From Chryseosolibacter sp964563295 (GTDB lineage Bacteria > Bacteroidota > Bacteroidia > Cytophagales > Cyclobacteriaceae): a stretch of 58,616 nucleotides of DNA. The translations under genes and the position numbers were made by a program. The stretch is from positions 1-58,616 of the forward strand of contig CAZLWX010000008.1 of assembly GCA_964563295.1 (NCBI GenBank), given 5' to 3'. How positions within the stretch are numbered: position 1 is the stretch's first letter; every line of letters starts with the position of its first letter. Under the pieces are notes generated by a model, which worked only from the letters and a program-made list of their open reading frames with translations, did not search any database and was not told the DNA's origin. Shown piece after piece: positions 1 through 8,594 of this stretch.

Positions 1-26
1 CACAAGTTCGAGTCTTGTCCCCGCTA
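1..26 (+). tRNA. 3' end of a tRNA gene (truncated by window edge)
   Basis: A T-arm is visible: stem ACAAG (2-6), loop TTCGAGT (7-13), stem CTTGT (14-18). It is followed by seven bases CCCCGCT that would be the 3' strand of the acceptor stem, and a discriminator A at 26. No CCA is encoded. The anticodon lies outside the window, so the isotype cannot be told; the predicted 5' acceptor strand would be AGCGGGG. A terminator hairpin follows directly. Confidence 0.75.
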
Positions 27-34
27 CAAGAGAG

Positions 35-66
35 AGGCATCGCCCGTCAGGGTTGGTGCCTTTTTG
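35..66 (+). terminator. Rho-independent terminator after the tRNA
   Basis: AGGCA (35-39) pairs with TGCCT (57-61), extendable by a G-T pair, and is followed by a T-rich run to about 70. Its position just after the tRNA 3' end fits termination of the tRNA transcript. Confidence 0.6.
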
Positions 67-226
67 TTTTGATGACTTTGGGATCGATGCTTCGGTAGCT
101 CGTTGGGCCTCAACATCCTGAAGGAAATGACGGGATTCAAGCGCAATCCGCTATTTCTTGTTTAAGGAATATCTTGATCAATTCCATAAATAGTGTAGAT
201 CGCCTATTTTACACGTCAATCACACC

Positions 227-403
227 ATGCTCACCTTAGACCAGCTAACCAAAGTCTTCGGGAAAGTCATAGCCCTCAACGAAGTCAGCTTTTCTGTACG
301 GCCTGGCGAAATAGTCGGCTTAATCGGACCGAACGGTTCAGGTAAGACGACTTTGTTGAATATCCTAACCGGCATGATCAAACCAACCTTCACTAACTCT
401 TAA
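227..403 (+). pseudogene. N-terminal fragment of an ABC transporter ATPase (LivG-like)
   Basis: An ATG at 227 opens a 58-residue frame that reads as the start of an ABC ATPase: a conserved N-terminal strand (LTKVFGKVIAL), VSFSVRPGEIVGLIGP and an intact Walker A GPNGSGKTT near residues 38-46, then LTGMIKP. Instead of the expected continuation (usually TSG and the Q-loop) it runs into TFTNS and a stop at 401-403. The break falls where the 3' end of the convergent response regulator begins (its stop is 393-395). Signature motif, Walker B and H-loop are all missing, so it cannot be a working ATPase. A deletion or insertion scar, or an assembly chimera, would explain it. Confidence 0.75.
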
Positions 404-812
404 TATTCATCAGATCGATCATCAGGTTAAAAGAATCGATCGATGAAGGATTGTTGAACTTCAACGGCTTTACGATATAGCCCGAAACGCCGAGGTCGCT
501 TGTCGCGTTGCGATCCTCCTTTTCATCCGACGTGGTGATCACAAAAACTTTGACTCCTTTCCACTCGCTGGAACTGCGCAGTTTCTCCAGAAATTCAGTT
601 CCGTTCATTTTCGGCATGTTCAGGTCAAGCAAGATCACATCCGGTCGCCGGCTCTCGTTTGGCCATGTTTGTTCCAGCCACTCCAGCGCCTCCTCGCCAT
701 TGCGACATACCTGTAGTTTGTACAACAAACCCATCCGGTCGAGAGTGCGTTGCGTATCCATGACGTCTACGGTATCATCCTCCACCATCAATATATTGAT
801 CACTTTATCCAT
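393..812 (-). CDS. Single-domain response regulator, Rcp1/CheY-like
   Basis: A stand-alone receiver domain of 139 residues with no output domain. Visible are the acidic pair E11/D12-D13, phosphoacceptor D63 in LLDLNMPKMNG, T93/T94 in VITTSD, and K115 in the KP motif. The long loop after the Asp and the overall form match the Rcp1 group of receivers that partner phytochrome-like histidine kinases. The ATG at 812 is preferred over an upstream in-frame codon because it overlaps the kinase stop (shared ATGGATAA), implying translational coupling. It is expected to take phosphate from the kinase encoded just upstream; its target is unknown. Confidence 0.9.
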   Translation of the reverse strand: MDKVINILMVEDDTVDVMDTQRTLDRMGLLYKLQVCRNGEEALEWLEQTWPNESRRPDVILLDLNMPKMNGTEFLEKLRSSSEWKGVKVFVITTSDEKEDRNATSDLGVSGYIVKPLKFNNPSSIDSFNLMIDLMNIKS

Positions 813-2292
813 TCCTTGCATATTTTGGCCACGTGAACACAAAAACCGAACCGCGGCCGGGTTCCGACATCACTTTGATATTTTGTTTTCTGTCATCGAG
901 AATCTTCTTAACGATCGCCAGGCCGATGCCTGTGCTTTCGACATGATTTTGCTCATGCAATGTCTGGAAGACCATGAAGATCTTGTCATGGTAATGCGGT
1001 GCAATTCCAGGCCCGTTGTCCTCCACGGAAAACTCGTAATGATCAGGAAGAACGGAGAATCCCACGGATACATGACCGTCTGGCTTATCGTGATAGGTGA
1101 TCGCGTTCTGAATCAGATTAGCCAGGATCTGCTGCAGCGGAAGTCGTTCTGTAAGAATTGTTGGGAGTGAATCCGGGATGCGCAGCTGCAGTCCGTTCGG
1201 GAGTACAACATTCTCTCGGATCTCATCGAACAGGACATTGAGATCGACGTCTTCAATCACCTGAGACTCGCGGCCCACGCGCGCATAGGAGAGTATCCCT
1301 TTTATCAGACTCTCAGCGCGGGTAACGCGTTGCTTAATAAGTGCCACATATTCGCCAACTTTCGGTGGAAGCTCTTCCGTATGGTCCTCTTCAATCCAGG
1401 TGATGACATTATCGATACCCCGAAGCGGCGCCTTGAGATCATGCGAAACGATATGGGCGAATTGGTCAAGCTCTTCATTCTTGCGTTTCAGCAGGTTGAT
1501 ATTTTCGGACAACATGCGCGCCATATTGTTGAGCGAATGCGCCAGCTGGCTAAGCTCATCCACGCCGGTTTCACGGGTCGATACTTCATAGTTGCCGGCA
1601 GCAATGGATTCCGACATTTTCACCATGCTGAGAATGTTAGTGGAGAGCCGGTACGCAAGAAAAAAGGCAATTCCTCCTCCCAGCAAAACTGAAATTGTAA
1701 TCAGATAGAATGATACCGATCGTGTTTGATCAATCGACGCGGCAAGGGCCTGTCGTCGGGTATTGCGGAGCTCATATTCATAGTCGCTGAACTCCCGGAA
1801 CTTTTGTTGTAGGGCGCGGTTGATATTTTTCTCCTGTCCCAGCACGAGCTTATCGCGGTAGAGGTTGTTGAACGCCATGCGACTGCTGTCGGAACCGGGA
1901 GCTGCTTTCTTCGCTGCTATAAGGGGGCGCGCAAATTGGGTGATCCAGGCATCGTTCAGTCTGGCGATTTCGTTGAATGCGGCCTCCTGCGGCGTTCCGG
2001 GGTCAATCATCCCCGAGATTTCCGCGAGAATTTCCCCGTTTTCCGCTGCGGCGGAATCGTATGTCTGGATAAAATAATTTTCACCGGTCAACAGATACCC
2101 CCGCAGTCCGCTAACCATGTTCAGAATGTTGCGCTGAAAACGATTCCCCTGACGTACGACCGTGCTTGATCGCTCGAGGAAATCAGAATTTTCATTCACC
2201 TTCTCCGCCTGCCGAAAGTGAAGATAGGTAGTGATACAAAACAGCAGGAGAATTAACAGGAACCCCAGAAAAATGAAATACGATATCTTCAT
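805..2292 (-). CDS. Membrane sensor histidine kinase (CHASE3-HAMP-HisKA-HATPase)
   Basis: A 495-residue sensor kinase. TM1 is about 4-26, followed by a helical periplasmic region (about 35-175) resembling CHASE3 (compare RGYLLTGENYF), TM2 about 192-213, HAMP about 214-265, then a dimerisation domain with the phosphoacceptor His284 in IVSHDLKAPLRG. The ATPase domain shows the N-box (NLIQNAITYHD, 392-402), G1 DNGPGI (425-430) and G2 TGIGLAIVKKI (about 454-464). The HisKA/HATPase part resembles phytochrome-type kinases that pair with Rcp1 receivers, which agrees with the neighbour. The signal is not predictable from sequence. The stop overlaps the start of the response regulator. Confidence 0.93.
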   Translation of the reverse strand: MKISYFIFLGFLLILLLFCITTYLHFRQAEKVNENSDFLERSSTVVRQGNRFQRNILNMVSGLRGYLLTGENYFIQTYDSAAAENGEILAEISGMIDPGTPQEAAFNEIARLNDAWITQFARPLIAAKKAAPGSDSSRMAFNNLYRDKLVLGQEKNINRALQQKFREFSDYEYELRNTRRQALAASIDQTRSVSFYLITISVLLGGGIAFFLAYRLSTNILSMVKMSESIAAGNYEVSTRETGVDELSQLAHSLNNMARMLSENINLLKRKNEELDQFAHIVSHDLKAPLRGIDNVITWIEEDHTEELPPKVGEYVALIKQRVTRAESLIKGILSYARVGRESQVIEDVDLNVLFDEIRENVVLPNGLQLRIPDSLPTILTERLPLQQILANLIQNAITYHDKPDGHVSVGFSVLPDHYEFSVEDNGPGIAPHYHDKIFMVFQTLHEQNHVESTGIGLAIVKKILDDRKQNIKVMSEPGRGSVFVFTWPKYARNG

Positions 2293-2491
2293 CTAGCGAT
2301 TTAAAGTGGAACAGGTTGCCCTGTATTACTTGGAATGGGTGGGGTTTCGATCCGAATAATTGGGCTTTATTCCCTAAAATGCAAGGCAAAAAAAAGGTTA
2401 TCCCTCCGACAGCAAAAACGAACCGTGGCATATACTTTTATATCGCGACTTTCCTGTTTGCAGGCCTAATTTCGCGGGTAATCTCAGTTTC

Positions 2492-3760
2492 GTGCTACTG
2501 AACTCCAAATCTCCCCTCGCCGAGCGCATGCGGCCGGTCAAGCTCGATGATCTCATCGGACAGGAGCATCTGACCGGTCCGTCGGGTGTAATCAGGCGGG
2601 CAATACAATCGGGCAACGTTCCATCGATGATTCTTTGGGGACCGCCTGGAGTGGGAAAGACTACGATCGCAAATATTATCGCGCATGAGGTGAAAAAGCC
2701 TTTTTTCACGTTGAGTGCAGTCAACGCTGGAGTGAAGGAAGTGCGCGAGGTGATTGAAAAGGCGCGGTTGTCATCACGTACCATCCTGTTCATCGACGAG
2801 ATTCACCGCTTCAACAAATCCCAGCAAGACGCGTTGCTCAGTGCTGTTGAAAAGGGCATTATCACCCTTATTGGCGCGACAACCGAGAATCCCTCCTTCG
2901 AGGTCAATTCAGCGTTGCTGTCCCGATGCCAGGTTTACACCCTTAAGCCCCTGGGCGAAGAACAGCTGTTGCAGCTTGTAAGCCAGGCGCTCGGGCGCGA
3001 TGAAGACATGAAGCAACGGAACATTGTCGTTCGTGAACATCAGGCATTATTGAACATCTCGGGGGGCGACGGTAGAAAACTTCTTAATCTCATCGAACTG
3101 ATAGCCGACAACGTCAAGGGCGACATTGAAATTACCGACCAGCTGGTGATGGAGGTTGCTCAAAGGCATATCGCTATTTATGACAAAAGCGGCGAGCAGC
3201 ACTATGATATCATTTCGGCGTTCATCAAATCCATTCGTGGAAGCGATCCTAACGCAGCGGTCTATTACCTTGCTCGCATGGTTGAAGGAGGAGAAGATGT
3301 GCGTTTTATCGCCCGCAGGATGTTGATCCTTGCCTCTGAAGATATCGGTAACGCGAATCCAACGGCGCTCGTCATTGCGAACAATACGTTTCAGGCCGTC
3401 GATGTGATAGGATATCCCGAAGCTCGGATCATTCTCGCTCAGTGTGCTGTATACCTTGCCTCGTCTCCAAAAAGCAACGCCAGTTACATGGCGATCGAAA
3501 GCGCGATCGGAAAAGTGCATGAGACTGGCGATCTTCCTGTGCCCCTTTCCATCAGGAATGCGCCAACCCGGCTGATGAAAAAGATGGGGTATGGAAAAGG
3601 GTATCAGTATGCCCATGATTACGAAGGCAACTTCATTGACGCCGAGTTTCTTCCCGATGCCCTCAAGGGCACAAAATTCTACGATCCGGGTAATAATCAT
3701 AGGGAAGAAGAGTTGAGAAAGTATCTTCGTAGCTTATGGAGAGAGAAATACGGGTATTAA
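2492..3760 (+). CDS. rarA: Replication-associated recombination protein A (AAA+ ATPase)
   Basis: RarA/MgsA is a clamp-loader-like AAA+ ATPase acting at stalled replication forks. This 422-residue protein starts with the family signature PLAERMRPVKLDDLIGQ, and has Walker A GPPGVGKTT (50-58), Walker B ILFIDEIHRF (98-107) and the C-terminal tetramerisation domain (AIYDKSGEQHYDIISAFIKS onward). The start is a GTG at 2492; no ATG lies in frame immediately upstream, and the next Met (residue 13) would cut into the conserved N-terminus. The following VWA gene begins 6 bases after the stop, so the two are probably cotranscribed. Confidence 0.95.
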   Translation: MLLNSKSPLAERMRPVKLDDLIGQEHLTGPSGVIRRAIQSGNVPSMILWGPPGVGKTTIANIIAHEVKKPFFTLSAVNAGVKEVREVIEKARLSSRTILFIDEIHRFNKSQQDALLSAVEKGIITLIGATTENPSFEVNSALLSRCQVYTLKPLGEEQLLQLVSQALGRDEDMKQRNIVVREHQALLNISGGDGRKLLNLIELIADNVKGDIEITDQLVMEVAQRHIAIYDKSGEQHYDIISAFIKSIRGSDPNAAVYYLARMVEGGEDVRFIARRMLILASEDIGNANPTALVIANNTFQAVDVIGYPEARIILAQCAVYLASSPKSNASYMAIESAIGKVHETGDLPVPLSIRNAPTRLMKKMGYGKGYQYAHDYEGNFIDAEFLPDALKGTKFYDPGNNHREEELRKYLRSLWREKYGY

Positions 3761-3766
3761 GAAGCC

Positions 3767-5851
3767 ATGCAGAACATCATATTTGAATCGCCGCCAGAGT
3801 TGGTCGCCATTTGTATTTTGGCGGGGTTCGCTTACGCCGCCATACAATACTGGCGTCTGCGGCATCCGTGGAGCGTTGGCATGAACTGGCTGCTGTTCGC
3901 CCTTCGCGGCATCCTGGCGTTCTTCCTCGCATTTCTGTTGCTCGGTCCCATCGTGAAACAGGTAAGCAATCTCTACGAGAGGCCGGTTTTCGTATTCCTT
4001 CATGACAACTCCGCCTCTGTTAAAGAAACCGTAGACTCGGCAACACTGAGGAGTTTACAGACCCGGGTTTTCGAAATGCGCGACTTGATGGACGAAAATG
4101 GATATGAAGCATCCGTTGAAGACCTTGGTGGCGATGAACTTGCCGATCGCTTTTCTTACTCCGCGAACACCTCCGATCTGAACGGTGCCTTGCGACGAAT
4201 CAGCAACCGGTTTGAGGGTCGCAAAATTGCAGGCGTGGTACTGATATCCGACGGACTTTACAATTCCGGGTTGTCGCCACTGTATAGCGATTACAACTTT
4301 CCGGTCTACACGGTGGGCATCGGCGACACACTTGAACGTCCCGACATAGCGATAAAGAACGTGGCATACAATAAGATTGCCTACCAGGGAAACAAGTTTC
4401 CGATTCGCGTCGAGATTCAGGCTAAGAATTTGACGGCACAGTCGTTGCCCGTGTCGCTCCACAACGGTGGAAAGGTCATCGACCGAAAAACCGTTGCCAC
4501 GAACGGCAACCAGTTGGTTGTGGTCGATTTTCAGCCTGAGGCGGACAAACAGGGGATTCAAAAATACGATGTCAGGGTTGAGCCGGATGCGGCCGAGCAA
4601 AACAAGAGGAACAATAATGCTTCAATCTTTGTCGAGATCGTTGAAGGCAAGAAAAAGATCCTGGTGGTAGCGGCGGCTCCGCATCCCGATATCAAGGCTT
4701 TGCGCGAGGTCGTTGACAAGAATTCGAATTATGAATTTTTGTTGCATGTGCCCGACGTCGCCGAACAGCCGGCGAATGTTCTGCGCCCCGAAAACGTCGA
4801 TCTCGCGATTTTTGTCCAGGCCCCCGACCTCCGGGGCAAGACCGCGCAAACATTCCAGACCTTCGCTGCAAGCAAGGTGTCATTATTTTTCGTGATCGGG
4901 CAAAAGACCGACCTCCCATTGATCGCCCGTAATAAAATGCCTGTTCAATTCGAGAATGCCCCGCGAGATTATGATGAAGTGACTCCCGTTACTAACCCTG
5001 CCTTCACGCACTTTACGCTGAGCCCAGAAACGAATACGCTGATGAACAGCTACCCGCCGGTGAGCGTGCACTATGGAAAAATTCAGATTCCGGTCAGCGC
5101 TAATCCCTTGCTGATGCAGCGCGTTGGAAGTGTGGCAACCGAGAAGCCCTTGCTTGCCGTCGATGTCAACGACTCGCGCAAGATCGGTTTTATGCTTGGC
5201 GAGGGGATATGGCGATGGCGTTTGAATGAGTTTGACCGGACGGAAAAGACCGAAGCGTTTGACGAAATCTTCGGCAAGCTTATTCAGTTCCTGACCACCA
5301 ACGATGATAAGCGGAAATTCAGGAGTTATCCCATTCAACAGGAATTCTCGGAGACGGAGGCCGTGGTCTTCGAAAGCCAGGTGTACAATGATATCTTTGA
5401 ACCCGTATATGGCAATTCGATCGAGATTGAGATCACCGGCGAAGATGGCAGAAAGAATGAATACACTTATGTCACTAGCCCCGGTAACAACCGTTATCAA
5501 ATCGGCGGGTTGCACGAAGGTGTGTACCGGTACCGCTCTTCGACAACTATTAATGGCAAACAGGAGAGTGTCCACGGAGAATTCGCGGTGGTGGAGCGGA
5601 AGATCGAGCTTCAGAATGTGACCGCTGACTTCGATTTGCTGCGTAAGGTGTCGGCAAACACCGGAGGTCGATTTTTTGAAGCTGACGAGGTGGATCAGCT
5701 CAGCAGCCAGCTTCAACAGTCAGAAGCGACATCGGTAATCCACAGCGAGGAAACCTACGACTCGATTATTAACTTGAAATGGGTATTCTGGGTATTGCTG
5801 GCGTTGGTTACCCTCGAATGGGGACTGCGCAAATATCATGGCTCGTACTAG
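3767..5851 (+). CDS. Membrane protein with von Willebrand factor A-like domain
   Basis: A 694-residue protein with two N-terminal membrane segments (about 11-30 and 41-62), a VWA-like domain starting at PVFVFLHDNSASV with a DxSxS metal-ion site (D80, S82, S84), a long beta-rich region, and one C-terminal membrane helix (about 670-687) followed by a short basic tail. This anchored layout resembles large VWA membrane proteins common in Bacteroidota and related in style to the Bat/aerotolerance proteins. The function is not known. It follows rarA by 6 bases; the stop overlaps the convergent epimerase stop by 4 bases. Confidence 0.85.
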   Translation: MQNIIFESPPELVAICILAGFAYAAIQYWRLRHPWSVGMNWLLFALRGILAFFLAFLLLGPIVKQVSNLYERPVFVFLHDNSASVKETVDSATLRSLQTRVFEMRDLMDENGYEASVEDLGGDELADRFSYSANTSDLNGALRRISNRFEGRKIAGVVLISDGLYNSGLSPLYSDYNFPVYTVGIGDTLERPDIAIKNVAYNKIAYQGNKFPIRVEIQAKNLTAQSLPVSLHNGGKVIDRKTVATNGNQLVVVDFQPEADKQGIQKYDVRVEPDAAEQNKRNNNASIFVEIVEGKKKILVVAAAPHPDIKALREVVDKNSNYEFLLHVPDVAEQPANVLRPENVDLAIFVQAPDLRGKTAQTFQTFAASKVSLFFVIGQKTDLPLIARNKMPVQFENAPRDYDEVTPVTNPAFTHFTLSPETNTLMNSYPPVSVHYGKIQIPVSANPLLMQRVGSVATEKPLLAVDVNDSRKIGFMLGEGIWRWRLNEFDRTEKTEAFDEIFGKLIQFLTTNDDKRKFRSYPIQQEFSETEAVVFESQVYNDIFEPVYGNSIEIEITGEDGRKNEYTYVTSPGNNRYQIGGLHEGVYRYRSSTTINGKQESVHGEFAVVERKIELQNVTADFDLLRKVSANTGGRFFEADEVDQLSSQLQQSEATSVIHSEETYDSIINLKWVFWVLLALVTLEWGLRKYHGSY

Positions 5852-6756
5852 TGGAGCAAGTCAGCCAGCGCATCGGCCATGCGCGTAAACTTGAATATAT
5901 AGCCAGCGTCGATGATCTTCTTTGGAGAAACACGTGTGCCCTGAACGACGATTTCAGCCATTTCTCCTAGCAACGCTCTCAGAAAAAAAGCAGGTATCGG
6001 CGGCATGAGTATGGGTCGATGCAGCGCGTTCGCCATCATCTTTGTCATGTCACGATTGGTTACCGGATTAGGTGCCGCCGCATTGTAGACTCCGCTGACC
6101 TGGTTGTCGGTAATGGCTTTCAAAAACATGCCGCACAAGTCGTCGATGTGTATCCAGCTCACCGGTTGATTGCCGGATCCCAGGGGAGCTCCCACGAAAA
6201 ATTTGACAGGAGTTGCCAGCTTCTGCAGCGCACCTCCTTTGTTGCTCAACACCACACCAATGCGCAGGATAACCACCCGAATATCGAGTTTGTGAAAGCG
6301 TTCCGTCTCCTCTTCCCAGTGGCGGCAAACAATCGCAAGGAAATCATTTCCGGGAGCGGTCATCTCCGTACACACTTCATCGCGTGAATACCCATAGTAT
6401 CCGACGCCAGAAGCGGAGATGATTGTCTGCACGGAATGCTTTTGTCGCGCAAGCGAATCCGCCAGCAGTCTGAGCGAGGAAGTCCGGCTTTCGAGAATTT
6501 CCTTGCGGCGATTCGCCGTCCACCGCTTATCACCTACCGAAGCCCCGGCGAGATGGACGAGTGTGTCGACGCCATCAAACGCTGCGGGGTCGATGAACCT
6601 TCTGTCAATATCCCATTGAAATGATGGTACGCCATTTGCTTTTTTCCCGCGTGTAAGATGGGCGACACGGTATCCGCGGTCCAGCAAGAGTGTCGTTAAC
6701 CTTGTCCCGATCATACCGGTTCCCCCGGTGATAAGAACACTTTTTGAATTGTCCAT
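5848..6756 (-). CDS. TIGR01777 family NAD(P)-dependent epimerase (YfcH/SulA-like)
   Basis: A 302-residue extended SDR. The Rossmann nucleotide-binding motif GGTGMIG lies at residues 11-17, and SASGVGYYGYSRDE carries the family's active-site region. The C-terminal DUF1731-type segment (MPPIPAFFLRALLGEMAEIVVQGTRVSPKKI, split here: starts MPPIPAFFL, ends RVSPKKI) is typical of this family. The substrate is not established for the family. The gene is monocistronic in appearance: convergent with the VWA gene and divergent from the next gene with 34 bases between starts. Confidence 0.9.
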   Translation of the reverse strand: MDNSKSVLITGGTGMIGTRLTTLLLDRGYRVAHLTRGKKANGVPSFQWDIDRRFIDPAAFDGVDTLVHLAGASVGDKRWTANRRKEILESRTSSLRLLADSLARQKHSVQTIISASGVGYYGYSRDEVCTEMTAPGNDFLAIVCRHWEEETERFHKLDIRVVILRIGVVLSNKGGALQKLATPVKFFVGAPLGSGNQPVSWIHIDDLCGMFLKAITDNQVSGVYNAAAPNPVTNRDMTKMMANALHRPILMPPIPAFFLRALLGEMAEIVVQGTRVSPKKIIDAGYIFKFTRMADALADLLH

Positions 6757-6790
6757 GGGCCGGCACCGCCGATTTTAATTAAGTTTACGT

Positions 6791-7504
6791 ATGCTAAAAA
6801 TAGCAACCCCGAAAATGATCAGCAAGGTACTGATTCTTTGCCTGGCCTTTCCGGTCTCAGGTCTATGTCAGGCCATCGTAGTAAAAAATGAAAAGGCACG
6901 AATAAAATCTGAATACGGCGAGGGCTTTGAGGCGGTGCTTGAGGGAACGTTTGAGGAAGTTGAAACCGCGCTGGCAAAATGGATGAAAGCGTATGGCAAG
7001 GTGAAGACCACAGACAATGTTCTCACTGTCGCCGATCCAATGGTGGGTGATGTGAAGTACAGTGCGCCTATTTTCGCGCAAGCCCGGCAAACTGGAAATG
7101 TGGTGTCGGCCTGGATGGGCGTTAAGCCGGATGAATGGAGTAAGAAGGACCTGGAAGAGATCAATCCCGCGATCAAGGACCAGGTTTACCAATTCGCCGT
7201 GACCTTTCGGCGAGACAAGATCCAGAGCCAGATTGACGAATCCGTTAGAGCGGCGCAAGCCGTAGAACGGCAGCAGCAACGTCTTCAAAATCAGAGCCGC
7301 GATCTCAATACAAAGATCGAAGATAATAAGCGGGAGAAGTTGCAGTTGGAAAAATCAATCGAAAACAATAAGCTCGAATTGATCCTTCTCACGGAGCGGC
7401 TCGAAAAGAACAAGCACGACCAGGATTCCGTGGCAGTGGCTGCCGAACAAATCCGTAAGGTGATCGAGATGCACAAAGAGCGGCTGAACAACGTTAACCG
7501 CTGA
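6791..7504 (+). CDS. Secreted protein with C-terminal coiled coil, unknown function
   Basis: 237 residues; not recognised. A signal peptide is visible (hydrophobic core ISKVLILCLAFPVSGLC, cleavage probably near residue 27). Residues about 30-138 form a small alpha/beta domain; residues about 148-237 are a long charged coiled coil rich in Q, E, K, N and R (for example NTKIEDNKREKLQLEKSIEN). The start could also be the Met at residue 9 (6815), which sits just before the signal peptide core. It probably acts in the periplasm as an oligomer. Its stop lies 8 bases from the convergent moxR stop. Confidence 0.7.
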   Translation: MLKIATPKMISKVLILCLAFPVSGLCQAIVVKNEKARIKSEYGEGFEAVLEGTFEEVETALAKWMKAYGKVKTTDNVLTVADPMVGDVKYSAPIFAQARQTGNVVSAWMGVKPDEWSKKDLEEINPAIKDQVYQFAVTFRRDKIQSQIDESVRAAQAVERQQQRLQNQSRDLNTKIEDNKREKLQLEKSIENNKLELILLTERLEKNKHDQDSVAVAAEQIRKVIEMHKERLNNVNR

Positions 7505-7512
7505 GGTCGTCC

Positions 7513-8499
7513 TTACCGTGTGATCGGCACTTTCGTCAACAACACTTTGATGATGTCAGTCGTCGTGACATTATCGGCCTCAGCTTCGTAGTTGAGAATA
7601 ATGCGGTGGTTCATCACATCCATAGCGACCTCCTTAATGTCTTCGGGAAGAACATAATCGCGCCCATCCATATACGCCATCGCCTTTGACGCAAGGTTGA
7701 GATTGATGCTGGCGCGCGGTGACGCTCCAAATTGAATGTACTGAGCCTGTTCGTTGAGCTTATATTCAAGGGGCCGGCGTGTCGCGTACACCAACTCGAT
7801 GATGTATCGCTCAAGAGACTCCGAGATCGTAACCTTATTCACCTGTTCGCGAATCGCAAAGATGTCTTCCTTGGAGAGGATTGTGTTAACCTTGAAATTA
7901 AACTGCATGTTGGAGATTCTCCGCATAACCTCCATCTCCTGGTCCTTTGTCGGATAGGTGATGACCACCTTGAGCATGAACCGGTCCACCTGAGCTTCCG
8001 GCAGAGGGTAAGTACCTTCCTGTTCAACGGGGTTTTGAGTAGCCATTACCAGGAACGGCTTATCAAGGTTGAATGTCGTTTCCCCGATCGTTACCGTTTT
8101 CTCCTGCATGGCTTCGAGAAGAGCGGACTGCACTTTAGCCGGCGACCTGTTAATCTCATCCGCGAGAATGATGTTGGCGAAGATCGGTCCCTTCTTGACT
8201 TCGAATTTGCCATCCTTCTGATTATAGATCATCGTACCGACCAGGTCGGCGGGAAGCAAGTCAGGCGTAAATTGGATCCGTTGAAATTCCAGGTGGAGCA
8301 CCTGCGCGAGTGTACTCACGGTAAGGGTCTTGGCCAGTCCGGGTACACCTTCGAGCAGGATGTGACCATTGGTAAAGAGTCCGACAAGCAGCCGATTCAC
8401 CATGTACTCCTGGCCCACGACGACTTTGCCAACTTCCGTAATAACCTGGGCTATCTTCTCTTTGTGTTCCTGTTGCTTCTCAACTGCTGCAGCTTCCAT
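7513..8499 (-). CDS. MoxR family AAA+ ATPase
   Basis: A 328-residue MoxR ATPase: Walker A GVPGLAKT (51-58), Walker B IILADEINRSP (110-120), and the sensor and arginine-finger region around QNPVEQEGTYPLPEAQVDRFMLK. MoxR proteins are chaperone-like ATPases that usually sit in operons with DUF58 and VWA (Bat) genes and help mature metal- or VWA-containing complexes. Here no DUF58 gene follows; the nearest VWA gene is 1.7 kb away on the other strand, so a functional link is only an inference. A good -7 box (TATTTTTG, 8521-8528) lies 21-28 bases upstream of the start. Confidence 0.93.
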   Translation of the reverse strand: MEAAAVEKQQEHKEKIAQVITEVGKVVVGQEYMVNRLLVGLFTNGHILLEGVPGLAKTLTVSTLAQVLHLEFQRIQFTPDLLPADLVGTMIYNQKDGKFEVKKGPIFANIILADEINRSPAKVQSALLEAMQEKTVTIGETTFNLDKPFLVMATQNPVEQEGTYPLPEAQVDRFMLKVVITYPTKDQEMEVMRRISNMQFNFKVNTILSKEDIFAIREQVNKVTISESLERYIIELVYATRRPLEYKLNEQAQYIQFGASPRASINLNLASKAMAYMDGRDYVLPEDIKEVAMDVMNHRIILNYEAEADNVTTTDIIKVLLTKVPITR

Positions 8500-8520
8500 G
8501 TACTAATAATTAAAATCAGC

Positions 8521-8528
8521 CAAAAATA
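8521..8528 (-). promoter_or_regulatory. Bacteroidota -7 element of the moxR promoter
   Basis: Read on the minus strand, TATTTTTG is a perfect match to the Bacteroidota TAnnTTTG box. A TTTTTTG run lies 23 bases further upstream, somewhat farther than the usual 19-20, so the -33 element is uncertain. Transcription would start about 15 bases before the moxR ATG. Confidence 0.5.
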
Positions 8529-8558
8529 GTGTAATTATCGGCACTAAAATTCAAAAAA

Positions 8559-8589
8559 TTTGACAGATCGTTACTGTGTGATACCATTG
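8559..8589 (+). promoter_or_regulatory. Candidate promoter of the metallophosphoesterase gene
   Basis: TTTG (8559-8562), 19 bases, then TACCATTG (8582-8589), close to TAnnTTTG. The spacing is ideal. The predicted start of transcription falls on or next to the ATG at 8595, which would give a leaderless or nearly leaderless mRNA. Confidence 0.45.
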
Positions 8590-8594
8590 GTCGC

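Noticed and set aside
3047..3700. Long open frame antisense to rarA
   Set aside because: It lies fully opposite a well-conserved gene, has no recognisable domain, and such mirror frames are frequent in GC-moderate genes.
4883..5716. 277-codon open frame antisense to the VWA gene
   Set aside because: Mirror frame of a long gene; its residue use and lack of motifs indicate no coding function.
7732..8529. 265-codon open frame antisense to moxR
   Set aside because: Lies on the opposite strand of a clearly conserved ATPase, with no start context or motifs.
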